In this document: positions 31,298-38,541 of the stretch, in pieces
Numbering within the stretch: the first letter of the stretch is position 1
Layout: each line of letters begins with the position of its first letter
DNA from: Armatimonadota bacterium
GTDB taxonomy: Bacteria; Armatimonadota; Armatimonadia; Armatimonadales; Armatimonadaceae
Direction of reading: 5' to 3'
Length of the DNA stretch: 46,305 nucleotides
Assembly: GCA_026392155.1 (NCBI GenBank)
Contig: JAPLCP010000177.1
Span: forward strand, 1 to 46,305
Notes under the pieces: generated by a model
What the model saw: the letters and a program-made list of their open reading frames with translations, nothing else
The model's database searches: none
What the model was told of the DNA's origin: nothing
Made by a program: the position numbers and the translations under genes

Positions 31298-32087
31298 TCA
31301 GGGTGGCAGCTCCAATAATCAGCAGAAACGTGGCAAAGACAAGCTGGAGGGTTCGGGGGTTGGTGTGGTGGGCGAGGCGCTGGCCGACCACCATGGCAGC
31401 CAGAGTCACGGCGAGAAAGGCTCCGGCCAGCCCCCAGGCGATATGTACCTGGCCGATATAGCCCACGAGCGCCGCCGCCGCGTTGCCGGTGATGATCCAG
31501 ACCGAGGTGGCGGAGGCACGTTTGAGGGAGAGGCCGCCGATCAGGGTGAGCGCAGGAACAATGATAAATCCTCCGCCCACTCCCACAAGGCCGGTCAGCC
31601 CGCCTACCCAGAGTCCTAGAAGAGGAGCCAGCCAGCGTGGTGGCACTTTAGCGGGCGCTGGTGTATCCGTAGGAGACTTAGCCAGCGCCCGTGCAGCTAG
31701 AGCGGCGGCGGCGGCCACGACGATGGCTCCAAAGAGCAGCTTTAGCGCCACATCGGGGATAAACGGGGAAAGTTTTGCCCCACCCCAAGAGCCTAAGAGA
31801 CCTGCCACAAGAAAAGGCAGGGCGATTTTAAAGTCGGGCAGGGCTTCGTCGGGGCTGGCTTGGCAGCGACGGAGCGTCATCAGTCCGCCGATCAAGGCCG
31901 CCGTTCCCACAACCAACAGGCTTGTTGCGCTCGCCTCACGATGAGGCAAGTGCGCTGCGTAGGTGAAGGCGGGCAGCGCCAGAATCGCGCCTCCTGCCCC
32001 CAGAGTCCCGAGTGCAAGCCCCGTCAGAATCGCAAAGATGGCTAAGACCGCGCTAGTTTCCCAGGGCACGTATCGCTCGCTCCACAT
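31287..32087 (-). CDS. TSUP-family (TauE/SafE) membrane exporter
   Basis: This protein of about 266 residues has eight predicted TM helices in two similar halves (AVLAIFAILTGLALGTLGAGGAILALPAFTY and PLLGLWVGGLTGLVGVGGGFIIVPALTLIGG, with the paired glycine-rich loops). TSUP proteins move sulfite, sulfoacetate or related anions. The start is unclear: ATG at 32087 and GTG at 32069 both overlap the upstream aminotransferase gene, and the longer frame to 32222 would overlap it more. It is the last gene of the operon with the class V aminotransferase and the sulfite-oxidase-like gene, which supports sulfite as cargo. Confidence 0.87.
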   Translation of the reverse strand: MWSERYVPWETSAVLAIFAILTGLALGTLGAGGAILALPAFTYAAHLPHREASATSLLVVGTAALIGGLMTLRRCQASPDEALPDFKIALPFLVAGLLGSWGGAKLSPFIPDVALKLLFGAIVVAAAAALAARALAKSPTDTPAPAKVPPRWLAPLLGLWVGGLTGLVGVGGGFIIVPALTLIGGLSLKRASATSVWIITGNAAAALVGYIGQVHIAWGLAGAFLAVTLAAMVVGQRLAHHTNPRTLQLVFATFLLIIGAATLIKR

Positions 32088-33174
32088 CATCGCGGGTCGT
32101 GTAGGCATGCGGCGAAAAGCGCACCCAGTCGCACCGCACGGCGGCCCAGATACTCTGACTGTCAAGTGACTCCAGAACGTCTTCGTTGCTCCGAGTCGGG
32201 TGCCGAAACGGGACGATGCCACTGTGGCCGTCCGTCGGGCAGAGCATCATGTCACACGCGCGCAGTTTTCCGCGCAGTGCCTCGGCATTGGCACGGACGG
32301 CGGCCTCGATTGCCCCCATTCCCACCGACTCCAGCAGCCCAAGCGAGGCTTCCAGAGCCGCTACAGCCAAGATCGCGGGGCTTCCCTCTTCAAAGCGCTC
32401 CGTGCCCGGCTTGGTATCCTCAAAGCGCAGCCGATCCCAGACAAAGGGTCGATCCACCCAGTTCCAGCCGACATTGGTGGGAAGTAGCTCACGGAGGCGC
32501 TCAGGCTTGATATAGAGAGGGCCAATCCCCGCCGGAGCCAGCAACCACTTGTGACAGCCCCCGGCGGCGATATCCGCACCACAGGCCGTTAGATCACACT
32601 CCAGTGCCCCCAGCCCCTGGATCACATCCACCACAAACCAAATATCTCGGGCCTTACAGAACGCCCCGAGCTTCTCTAGGTCCATCCGCTGGCCGGTTCC
32701 CCACTGCACCCAGCTCACGGCTAGCACACGGGTTTTCTCGTCACAGGCCGCCATTAAGTCGTCTTCGGAGAGAAGACCCTCAGGACAGGCGACCAGTCGC
32801 GTCTCTACACCACGCCAAGCCTGCGACTGCCAGGGATAGACCACCGATGGGTACTCGCACGCCCCCACCACGACGTTCTCGCCCGGCAGAAACGGGATCG
32901 CCTGGGCCGCAATTGCCAAGCCATGGCTCGTGTTGCGCACCAGGCCCACTCCAACAGGCGCGACATTCATGAGCCGGGCAAGCTGCTCGCGTAGGCGCTG
33001 TGCCCGCCCTAGGTGAGCACGAAAGGCCATCATGCCATCGCCATGACTCAGCTCAGTAAGAGCTTGATGAACGGCGGTGGAGACCACCATGGGAACGGGC
33101 CCCATTCCCGCGTGGTTCAGGTGCACCCCATTCTGGGTACTGGGAAACTGCGCCCGAAACTCTGCAAGTGTCAT
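32053..33174 (-). CDS. Class V aminotransferase (cysteine desulfurase/isopenicillin epimerase-like)
   Basis: The 373-residue PLP enzyme has NHAGMGPVP near the N-terminus, the phosphate-binding NTSHGLAIAA, Asp183 (FVVDVIQGLGAL) and the PLP lysine Lys209 in AAGGCHKWLLAPAG. Class V members include cysteine desulfurases, kynureninase and cysteine-sulfinate/C-S lyases. No typical SufS/IscS cysteine loop is obvious, so desulfurase activity is uncertain. It overlaps the upstream sulfite-oxidase-like gene by 4 bp (33171-33174) and the TSUP gene downstream. That setting suggests action on a sulfur-containing amino acid that yields sulfite or sulfide. Confidence 0.88.
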   Translation of the reverse strand: MTLAEFRAQFPSTQNGVHLNHAGMGPVPMVVSTAVHQALTELSHGDGMMAFRAHLGRAQRLREQLARLMNVAPVGVGLVRNTSHGLAIAAQAIPFLPGENVVVGACEYPSVVYPWQSQAWRGVETRLVACPEGLLSEDDLMAACDEKTRVLAVSWVQWGTGQRMDLEKLGAFCKARDIWFVVDVIQGLGALECDLTACGADIAAGGCHKWLLAPAGIGPLYIKPERLRELLPTNVGWNWVDRPFVWDRLRFEDTKPGTERFEEGSPAILAVAALEASLGLLESVGMGAIEAAVRANAEALRGKLRACDMMLCPTDGHSGIVPFRHPTRSNEDVLESLDSQSIWAAVRCDWVRFSPHAYTTRDDVERAIRALGN

Positions 33175-33881
33175 AGCTCATCGCCCGTTTCTTCGCTGAA
33201 GCGGAAGCGCTGCTCTTTCCAGGGATCGCCTAGCATGTGGTAGCCACCTTTTTCCCAGTAGCCCGGTGCGTCTTCCGACTTAAACTCAATCGCGCAGACC
33301 CACTTTGCCGACTTCCAGGCGTAGAGCTTTGGAATCACCAGCCGCAGTGGCCCGCCGTGCTCATTGGTCAGCGGCTCACCGTCGTGGCTCCAAGCCACGA
33401 GGCAGTCGTCATGGCGGAAGTGCTCCAGTGGCAGGTTCGTGCTCCAGGTCGCGGAGCCCCCCCGAAAGAATGTCACTTCATCGCGCCCGTAGACCATCAC
33501 GTACTTGGCCGTTGGCTTGAGCTTGACTTGTTGAAGAAGTGTCTGCGTGCTAATCCCTTCCCAGAGATTGCCCAGCCGCGACCAGCGCGTGACGCAGTGC
33601 ATGTCCGCCGCGACGGTGGTCTTTGGAAGCTCTTGCAGCTCCGCCCAAGTGAGCAAGACCGGCGCCTCGACCTCGCCATAAAGCTCCAGCGTCACATCCT
33701 CAGGCGCAATCGGCTTGGGATGAATCCCCGTGTCCAGCACCGGCCACTTCTTCGTGCGGCTCTGGTTGGGCGGAATGCGCTGGCTGCGGCGCATATCGGG
33801 AGAGACACACACGCCCTCGGGAATGTCCCCAGGGCCGGGAGGTGTCTCCCCCTGAAGCTTGGTATCAGGGGGAAGTTGCAT
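33171..33881 (-). CDS. Molybdopterin-dependent sulfite-oxidase-like protein (YedY/MsrP fold)
   Basis: The 236 residues form a single sulfite-oxidase-type Moco domain: VTLELYGEVEAPVLLTWAELQELP, Cys96 as molybdenum ligand in ADMHCVTRWS, WEGI, VMVYGRDEVTFFRGGSATW and GGPLRLVIPKLYAWKSAKWV. Unlike MsrP it has no Tat signal, so it should be cytoplasmic. Related proteins reduce sulfoxides or oxidise sulfite; the substrate is unknown. The ATG at 33881 is preferred (TATCAT lies 6 nt before it). It heads the sulfur-type operon with the class V aminotransferase and TSUP exporter. Confidence 0.9.
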   Translation of the reverse strand: MQLPPDTKLQGETPPGPGDIPEGVCVSPDMRRSQRIPPNQSRTKKWPVLDTGIHPKPIAPEDVTLELYGEVEAPVLLTWAELQELPKTTVAADMHCVTRWSRLGNLWEGISTQTLLQQVKLKPTAKYVMVYGRDEVTFFRGGSATWSTNLPLEHFRHDDCLVAWSHDGEPLTNEHGGPLRLVIPKLYAWKSAKWVCAIEFKSEDAPGYWEKGGYHMLGDPWKEQRFRFSEETGDEL

Positions 33882-33887
33882 GATCCC

Positions 33888-33893
33888 ATGATA
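33888..33893 (-). promoter_or_regulatory. Candidate leaderless -10 for the sulfite-oxidase-like operon
   Basis: TATCAT on the minus strand is 6 nt before the ATG at 33881, with GGGATC between and no usable ribosome binding site. It lies in the 28-bp gap after the macro-domain gene. Confidence 0.5.
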
Positions 33894-33909
33894 CCTGTTT
33901 ATCGCACGG

Positions 33910-34404
33910 CTAGGTACCGGGCTCCTCAGCCACAATGCCGGGTTTATAGTCCTCATAGACATAAACCGGAGTACTCAAGCTCCCTAGGTGCTTCTCCATC
34001 AAGGGCTTCACATCACCCCACTCCAGCCCTCCCACTCCCGTTGCCAGACGAGGCAGCGCAAGGCTGGTCAGTTTCTCGGTCTCCACCAGCTTCGCCAGCT
34101 CACGCAGGGCATGATTGACATGCTCAAGGTGAGCCTTCCCCGGGTGTCCATGGCTATGTTCAGGCGCGGGTTCCTGAGTGAACAGGCTCACGATCCGCAC
34201 GCCACCCACGCCGCTCCAGATCCACAGGTTCCCCGGCTTCGGGTGGTACGTTTTATAGTAGTGCCGCAGGTCGCCATACATCCCTGGCCACTGCTCACGA
34301 AGCGCCAGAGCCAGTCCGGACTTGCAGTCATCATTAGGTGCGACTCCGTGCGCCAGTGCCGCCGCCTTTGTCTTGAGAATGTCACCTTCCACAAAGTAGA
34401 TCAT
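33910..34404 (-). CDS. Macro-domain protein
   Basis: The 164 residues resemble macro domains, which bind or hydrolyse ADP-ribose derivatives: IYFVEGDILKTKAAALAHGV at the start (the binding loop D-I-L), FTQEPAP, and LALPRLATGVGGLEWGDVKPLMEKHL near the end (the A-x-x-x-L-x-x-G-x-G-G loop). The ATG at 34404 has GGAGG 5 nt ahead. It overlaps the preceding 126-residue gene by 23 bp and is last in the Nudix operon. Enzyme class, reader or eraser, cannot be told from sequence. Confidence 0.8.
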   Translation of the reverse strand: MIYFVEGDILKTKAAALAHGVAPNDDCKSGLALALREQWPGMYGDLRHYYKTYHPKPGNLWIWSGVGGVRIVSLFTQEPAPEHSHGHPGKAHLEHVNHALRELAKLVETEKLTSLALPRLATGVGGLEWGDVKPLMEKHLGSLSTPVYVYEDYKPGIVAEEPGT

Positions 34405-34762
34405 CATTTCCTCCACCGACAATTTTAAGGCAGAGCGGAGCAAAGAGAATCCACACTTCAGCAGATTTAGGCTCAGAGATCAGGCTCCAGCGCCACCGAA
34501 AAGCTTCCTCCACCTTTTTCGGGCTCCCAACCAAGATGCGGGTATAACTGCTCCCGTCTGGTAACCGAACGTACTCACCATTGTTCCAGTCGGGGCGCGG
34601 CCCACCAAAGTCCACTTGCAATACAGGCCCACCGCTCTCTAGCGCAACTCCCGCCCAGAGATGCTGACTCAAGTTAGAGTCTGCTGGCTCGTGGCGCACC
34701 TTCCAACGGTACGCAACCCCATCCACGACAATACGGCGTGAGCCACGCTTAGGAATCGCCAT
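34382..34762 (-). CDS. Conserved-looking hypothetical protein, 126 residues
   Basis: The protein starts MAIPKRGSRRIVVDGVAYRWKVR, a pattern seen in small uncharacterised proteins, and has alternating beta-type segments (VALESGGPVLQVDFGG, YVRLPDGSSYTRILVGSP). No signal peptide, TM helix or catalytic motif is visible. It overlaps the thioesterase-like gene upstream by 14 bp and the macro-domain gene downstream by 23 bp, so it is translationally coupled to both and belongs to the operon. The function is unknown. Confidence 0.75.
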   Translation of the reverse strand: MAIPKRGSRRIVVDGVAYRWKVRHEPADSNLSQHLWAGVALESGGPVLQVDFGGPRPDWNNGEYVRLPDGSSYTRILVGSPKKVEEAFRWRWSLISEPKSAEVWILFAPLCLKIVGGGNDDLLCGR

Positions 34763-35204
34763 CGTACTGCACTCCTACAAAGCTCCCCGTCAGCTGCGCG
34801 GCGATGATGCCCGCGCTGGTCACTTCGACACTGAGCTTGAGCCGCCCGCGACCTTTGCGGGTGACCATCTCCGTAAACCGCATCCAGTCTCGCTCACTCG
34901 GGGCCGTGCAAGTGGCGATAAACTCACCCGTGGCGGGTAGAAGATACTCGATCTGGCTGGACTGAACCACCACACGCGCCGTGATATTTTCCCGGCGCAA
35001 GCCTGTGTGCACCACCGCCCACGCCGCAAGAGTCGCCAGGGATGCTAAGCTCCCCCCAAAAACCGTTCCTCGGTGGTTGGAGTTCGGAGGCAGCGGTGCC
35101 GCGAGCACAACTCCCGCCTCGTCGCACTGCTGCACCACCAGCAACATCGCCGCGGTAATCGGGATATGCTCATGGAGATAGGCTTCTAGCTCACTCGCAC
35201 TCAC
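34749..35204 (-). CDS. YiiD-C-type hot-dog thioesterase
   Basis: The 151 residues start at a GTG (VSASELEAYLHEHIPITAAMLLVVQQCDEAGVVLAAPLPPNSNHRGTVFGGSLASLATLAAWAV), the opening of the YiiD_C putative thioesterase family. The single-domain hot-dog fold includes the NHRGTVFGGS helix cap that holds the substrate. The true start is inferred from family resemblance; the open frame upstream is non-homologous. This GTG overlaps the ancestral stop of the methyltransferase (GTGA at 35201-35204), a coupling that has since been lost through the 44-bp duplication. The substrate acyl group is unknown. Confidence 0.82.
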   Translation of the reverse strand: MSASELEAYLHEHIPITAAMLLVVQQCDEAGVVLAAPLPPNSNHRGTVFGGSLASLATLAAWAVVHTGLRRENITARVVVQSSQIEYLLPATGEFIATCTAPSERDWMRFTEMVTRKGRGRLKLSVEVTSAGIIAAQLTGSFVGVQYDGDS

Positions 35205-35268
35205 CGGCGGGGCTTCTCTTTCCAGGCGACCACGGCATAGGCATCGGCGGCGCTGGTGACAGCGACAA

Positions 35269-35356
35269 ATCCCGCTTCGTGCAGGCGCTTGACGACGCCT
35301 TTGGTGACTGTCATCCCGCTTCGTGCAGGCGCTTGACGACGCCTTTGGTGACTGTC
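35269..35356. repeat. Perfect 44-bp tandem duplication in the methyltransferase gene
   Basis: Two identical 44-bp copies (35269-35312 and 35313-35356) lie back to back at the 3' end of the methyltransferase gene. Because 44 is not a multiple of three, the frame shifts and a TGA (35311-35313) forms exactly at the junction. Confidence 0.95.
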
Positions 35357-36111
35357 GCTCCGTGCTTGCTATTGGGATCGCCGATGTAGTGAAAGAGCCG
35401 CCCGCGCCGGGAGAGAACGCGAAATGCCTCACGGTAGAACGCCCCCGAGTAGAGGTCGCCCGCAAGCTGCATGGTCGGCGGGTCATGGACTACCAGATCG
35501 AATGTCGCATCCGAAAACTCTTTGATGACAGCTCCCGCATCGCCGCTCTTTCGGGTGATATTGCTCTTGCTAAACAGCGGCTCAGACCACGGGTTTTTCG
35601 CCGCCATCGCCTCGACCCCTGGATCGAACTCGATCACCGTCACGTGCGAAGCGGTCTTTGCCGCACAGATCGCTGTGTAGCCTAGGCCCATGCACGTGTC
35701 GAGGACACGCCCACGCACAGGCTCACAGGCGGCGATTTTCTTCTGCGTATCTTCCCAGGGGTCTACATGCTTGGTGCGGTGCATGGGAAAGCCCGCCACC
35801 AGCACGGTGGGCGCTCCCTCCGGCTGGCCCCATAAAGAGACGGCTCGCTTCGTGGATGGGGAGAAAATATAGGCCCGCTCCAGCGAGCCATCATCCTTTA
35901 TCGTAAAGCAGCCCGTGTCGTGCTCCGCCACTTCTTTGACCGCATCCCACGAAACAGTTGGCCCATCGCCCGGAAGCTGCACGCCCGCCTCGGTCAGACT
36001 CACCATGACGCGCGACTTGTTTAAGTCAAGCGTCGTCTCCAGCTCACCAACGCCCTCTTTAAAAGCAAGTAACCAAGGAAGGGCTTGCCACCGGCAAATA
36101 ATGGGGGTCAT
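35311..36111 (-). CDS. COG2521-like SAM-dependent methyltransferase, C-terminally truncated
   Basis: The 266 residues resemble the archaeal-type COG2521 methyltransferases: [30 protein letters not shown] (SAM-binding motif I, about 135-165), [51 protein letters not shown] (motif IV) and [15 protein letters not shown]. The target is unknown. The frame stops at HEAG because of the 44-bp tandem duplication. Removing one copy extends it by 22 residues (FVAVTSAADAYAVVAWKEKPRR) to a stop overlapping the thioesterase start, and that tail resembles the family's end. The gene overlaps the Nudix gene by 4 bp. The truncated protein lacks the last beta-strands and may be unstable. Confidence 0.85.
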   Translation of the reverse strand: MTPIICRWQALPWLLAFKEGVGELETTLDLNKSRVMVSLTEAGVQLPGDGPTVSWDAVKEVAEHDTGCFTIKDDGSLERAYIFSPSTKRAVSLWGQPEGAPTVLVAGFPMHRTKHVDPWEDTQKKIAACEPVRGRVLDTCMGLGYTAICAAKTASHVTVIEFDPGVEAMAAKNPWSEPLFSKSNITRKSGDAGAVIKEFSDATFDLVVHDPPTMQLAGDLYSGAFYREAFRVLSRRGRLFHYIGDPNSKHGATVTKGVVKRLHEAG

Positions 36112-36599
36112 CGTGTGTAGCTCCAGCTCAGGGGTGAGCCACCTTCGTAGGGCATGACCCCGTGAAACGGGCGGGGATCGTTGTCGAAAACCAGGGGCAG
36201 GAAGTGCTTATCCCCGGGCCAGAGCGGCAGCGCACACGCAATCAACTCCTCCAGTGGCTGCCAGCTCAGGGTACCTTCGTCGTTGCCCGCACTCACCTCA
36301 CCTGTAAACTCGGTAATCACGAAGATAAACCCAAACCAGTCCTCGCCGTTCTTGCCAAAACCCGGCCAGGAGAGCGTCCCACGCAGGCTCATCTCGCTCG
36401 CCTTGATCCCCGCTTCTTCCAAAAGCTCACGCTTCATCCCGGCAGCAGCATCTTCGGTAGGCTCTAGTTTCCCACCAAGGCCATTGTACTTTCCCAGTGC
36501 CGGGTCATCCGGGCGGGTATTGCGATGGATCAGCAAGACCGAGCTGCGATCTGGCGAGAGAACATAGCCCAGCGTGGCTAAAATCGGAGTGTACGGCAT
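36108..36599 (-). CDS. Nudix hydrolase (MutT/MTH1-like)
   Basis: The 163 residues carry a complete Nudix box, [24 protein letters not shown] (GX5EX7REUXEEXGU), starting near residue 40, after [21 protein letters not shown]. Nudix enzymes hydrolyse nucleoside diphosphates linked to another group; this spacing and the [10 protein letters not shown] context resemble the 8-oxo-dGTP/MTH1-type branch. A macro domain in the same operon makes an ADP-ribose link possible. The ATG at 36599 is preferred over the frame start at 36698, which runs into the divergent gene. It heads the compact operon that ends with the macro-domain gene. Confidence 0.9.
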   Translation of the reverse strand: MPYTPILATLGYVLSPDRSSVLLIHRNTRPDDPALGKYNGLGGKLEPTEDAAAGMKRELLEEAGIKASEMSLRGTLSWPGFGKNGEDWFGFIFVITEFTGEVSAGNDEGTLSWQPLEELIACALPLWPGDKHFLPLVFDNDPRPFHGVMPYEGGSPLSWSYTR

Positions 36600-36614
36600 A
36601 TCTCTCTGTGATAC

Positions 36615-36620
36615 CATATT
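36615..36620 (+). promoter_or_regulatory. Candidate leaderless -10 for the HNH gene pair
   Basis: CATATT lies 6 nt before the ATG at 36627. An overlapping TACCAT (36612-36617) is the alternative. The gap to the Nudix gene is only 27 bp, so opposing promoters overlap. Confidence 0.3.
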
Positions 36621-36626
36621 CCTGCT

Positions 36627-36968
36627 ATGAGTCAGGTAATTGTGATCTCGCAAGATGAAACCCACGACAGCTACGAAGCTCGTCTTAATGGCACGCACGG
36701 CGAAGGTGCAACCTTGGGCGCAGCACTCGACCAGCTTCTCAATCAGCTAGATGATCCCTACACACCGCTCCTTTTGGTGCGTCAAGATCGCCCCGATCAC
36801 TTCTTTTCCCAGAAAAACTTTGAGCGTTTGCAGGAGCTTCAGAGAAAGGCAAAGTCATCATTAGAGAGCCTTAATCCTACTGAGACAACAGAGCTTAGGG
36901 ACTTAATCGCCAAAGAATTCCGCGCCACAATCCAGCGAAGTGAAGCGCTGGTCGCCCAAGCCGCATGA
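36627..36968 (+). CDS. Small helical partner of the HNH endonuclease
   Basis: The 113-residue protein has a beta-rich start (MSQVIVISQDETHDSYEARLNGT) then helices (LGAALDQLLNQLDD, FERLQELQRKAKSSLESLNPTETTELRDLIAKEFRATIQRSEALVAQ). No catalytic motif is seen. It overlaps the HNH gene start by 4 bp (ATGA), so the two are coupled. Similar small helical proteins are found directly upstream of HNH genes, especially in cyanobacteria, as I recall. An antitoxin or chaperone-like role is possible but unproven. Confidence 0.78.
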   Translation: MSQVIVISQDETHDSYEARLNGTHGEGATLGAALDQLLNQLDDPYTPLLLVRQDRPDHFFSQKNFERLQELQRKAKSSLESLNPTETTELRDLIAKEFRATIQRSEALVAQAA

Positions 36969-37366
36969 ACGCGTTCTATCCGCTTGTCGCAGCACGCGCC
37001 GAACATCGCTGCGAGTACTGCCGTGCTCCAGAGATCATCTTTAACTTTCGTTTTGAAGTGGAGCATATCGTCCCACAGGCTAGCTCCGGCACGAGCGATT
37101 TGAGCAACTTAGCGCTTGCTTGTCGCGCCTGCAACTCCTTTAAGTCCTATTTTTGGTCCGCAGCCGACCCCGAGACGGGGACTGTTGTTCCCCTCTTCCA
37201 TCCTCGCCAAGATATCTGGGCGGAGCACTTCCGCTTCGATCCCACCAGCTACCAAATCCAAGGTATCACTCCCATCGGCAGAGCCACCGTGGAGCGGCTC
37301 TTACTCAATGCGGACTACCAGCTCGAAGCTCGCTCGCGCTGGTTTTTGCTGGATATTTTCCCTTAA
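36965..37366 (+). CDS. HNH endonuclease
   Basis: The 133 residues carry a zinc-HNH fold: Cys16-x-x-Cys19 (HRCEYCR), His34 in VEHIVPQASSGTSDLSNLALACRACN, Asn48, and Cys53-x-x-Cys56. It is a stand-alone nuclease domain with a C-terminal tail (PLFHPRQDIWAEHFRFDPTSYQIQGITPIGRATVERLLLN). This tail recurs in HNH proteins coded next to such helical partners. The biological target is unknown; it could be a mobile or a defence nuclease. The stop lies 2 bp from that of the convergent flavoprotein gene. Confidence 0.9.
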   Translation: MNAFYPLVAARAEHRCEYCRAPEIIFNFRFEVEHIVPQASSGTSDLSNLALACRACNSFKSYFWSAADPETGTVVPLFHPRQDIWAEHFRFDPTSYQIQGITPIGRATVERLLLNADYQLEARSRWFLLDIFP

Positions 37367-37368
37367 AT

Positions 37369-38541
37369 TTACTTAAACGGGTTCTTGAGCTTGTCGTAGA
37401 TGCGCTGCTCTAGGTGCTCCAGAGAGACTTCTCCCGACATGAGTCGCCCGACGAGCTTGGTGCCTGCGGGGTTCTTCACACCGAGCTTGTAGGAGAGATA
37501 GGGCGTACGATGAAACACTTTGCCGACCCGAAGCGCGGCGTCAAACTCGCCGGCCAGCTCGGTCTTGACGGCCTCTGTGTAGCTCTGGGTGGTGTTTTCG
37601 GCGAGGTGCTGCGCGGCGATATTGCCGGTGCGAACGGCGTACTGGATGCCCTCGCCAAAGAGCGGCTGAACGACACCTGCCGCATCGCCCACTAACAAAA
37701 CGCGGCCATCTTTGGTGGCGAGTGGCTCGATGCCGGTCCAGAATGGGATCGGGTGCGCCCAGAGCTTGGGCGCGTCCATGCCTTCGGGGTAGGTCATCCC
37801 AACGGAGCCGAGCATGGTGTGAATGGCATCCATGAGAATCTTGCCGACATTCTGCTCCGCTTTAGGCTGGCGCGGCACGAGCATTCCCGCCCCCACGGAG
37901 AGATAGCCCGCCTTGGGAAAGATCCAGGCGTAGCCGTTCTTCACCGAGCCATAGTCGAGGTAGCAAGCATCTTTCAGCACACCCGCGCTTGCGGGGTACT
38001 CAAACGGAATCTCTACTTCCCTCGCAATGCCCCAGCGCTTGCCCAGGCGTAGACCAGCGCGGGCTCCGACAATGCCTTTTGCACCGTCGGCTCCGACCAC
38101 GTAGCGGGCAGTCCAGCTTTCGTCGCCCGCCGTGACCGTCACGCCGTCACTTTGAACCGTCACGTCGCTGACTTTCACGCCCAGCTTGAGCGTCGCACCT
38201 GCCGCTTGGGCTTTCTCCACCAGGTAGGTATCGAAGCTCGGGCGCATGACCATCCAGACCTGGGCAGGCTCTCCATTGCTACAGGTCATCTCCGCGAGCA
38301 CCGGCGACTTGCCACGCCAGGTATGGCGCAGCTTGGTCACGGTAAGATCGGTGAACTTCTCCGGCTCTAGGCCATCAATATGCCGCATCAGCGACGAAGG
38401 AATTCCCCCGCCGCAGGGCTTGTAGCGCGGCAGGCTTGGGGCACGGTCCAGCAAGAGCACTTTCAGCCCCCGCTCGGCACACTTCCAGGCGCAGGTAGCA
38501 CCACCCGGCCCTGCACCCACAACAATCACATCAAAAATCAT
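37369..38541 (-). CDS. Geranylgeranyl-reductase-family FAD oxidoreductase
   Basis: The 390 residues carry the N-terminal FAD motif FDVIVVGAGPGGATCAWKCAERG, the PCGGGIP loop, RYVVGADGAKGIVGARAGL (second FAD-binding motif) and DGRVLLVGDAAGVVQPLFGEGIQYAVRTG, the GD-A-G segment shared by p-hydroxybenzoate-hydroxylase-like flavoproteins. GGR-family enzymes reduce isoprenoid double bonds of lipids or menaquinone; the substrate here is unknown. It overlaps the large secreted protein gene by 4 bp (38538-38541) and is transcribed after it. Confidence 0.9.
   Translation of the reverse strand: MIFDVIVVGAGPGGATCAWKCAERGLKVLLLDRAPSLPRYKPCGGGIPSSLMRHIDGLEPEKFTDLTVTKLRHTWRGKSPVLAEMTCSNGEPAQVWMVMRPSFDTYLVEKAQAAGATLKLGVKVSDVTVQSDGVTVTAGDESWTARYVVGADGAKGIVGARAGLRLGKRWGIAREVEIPFEYPASAGVLKDACYLDYGSVKNGYAWIFPKAGYLSVGAGMLVPRQPKAEQNVGKILMDAIHTMLGSVGMTYPEGMDAPKLWAHPIPFWTGIEPLATKDGRVLLVGDAAGVVQPLFGEGIQYAVRTGNIAAQHLAENTTQSYTEAVKTELAGEFDAALRVGKVFHRTPYLSYKLGVKNPAGTKLVGRLMSGEVSLEHLEQRIYDKLKNPFK

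Noticed and set aside
35205-35486. N-terminal extension of the thioesterase to 35486
   Set aside because: The residues are an out-of-frame reading of the methyltransferase gene and the 44-bp duplication, with no family match.
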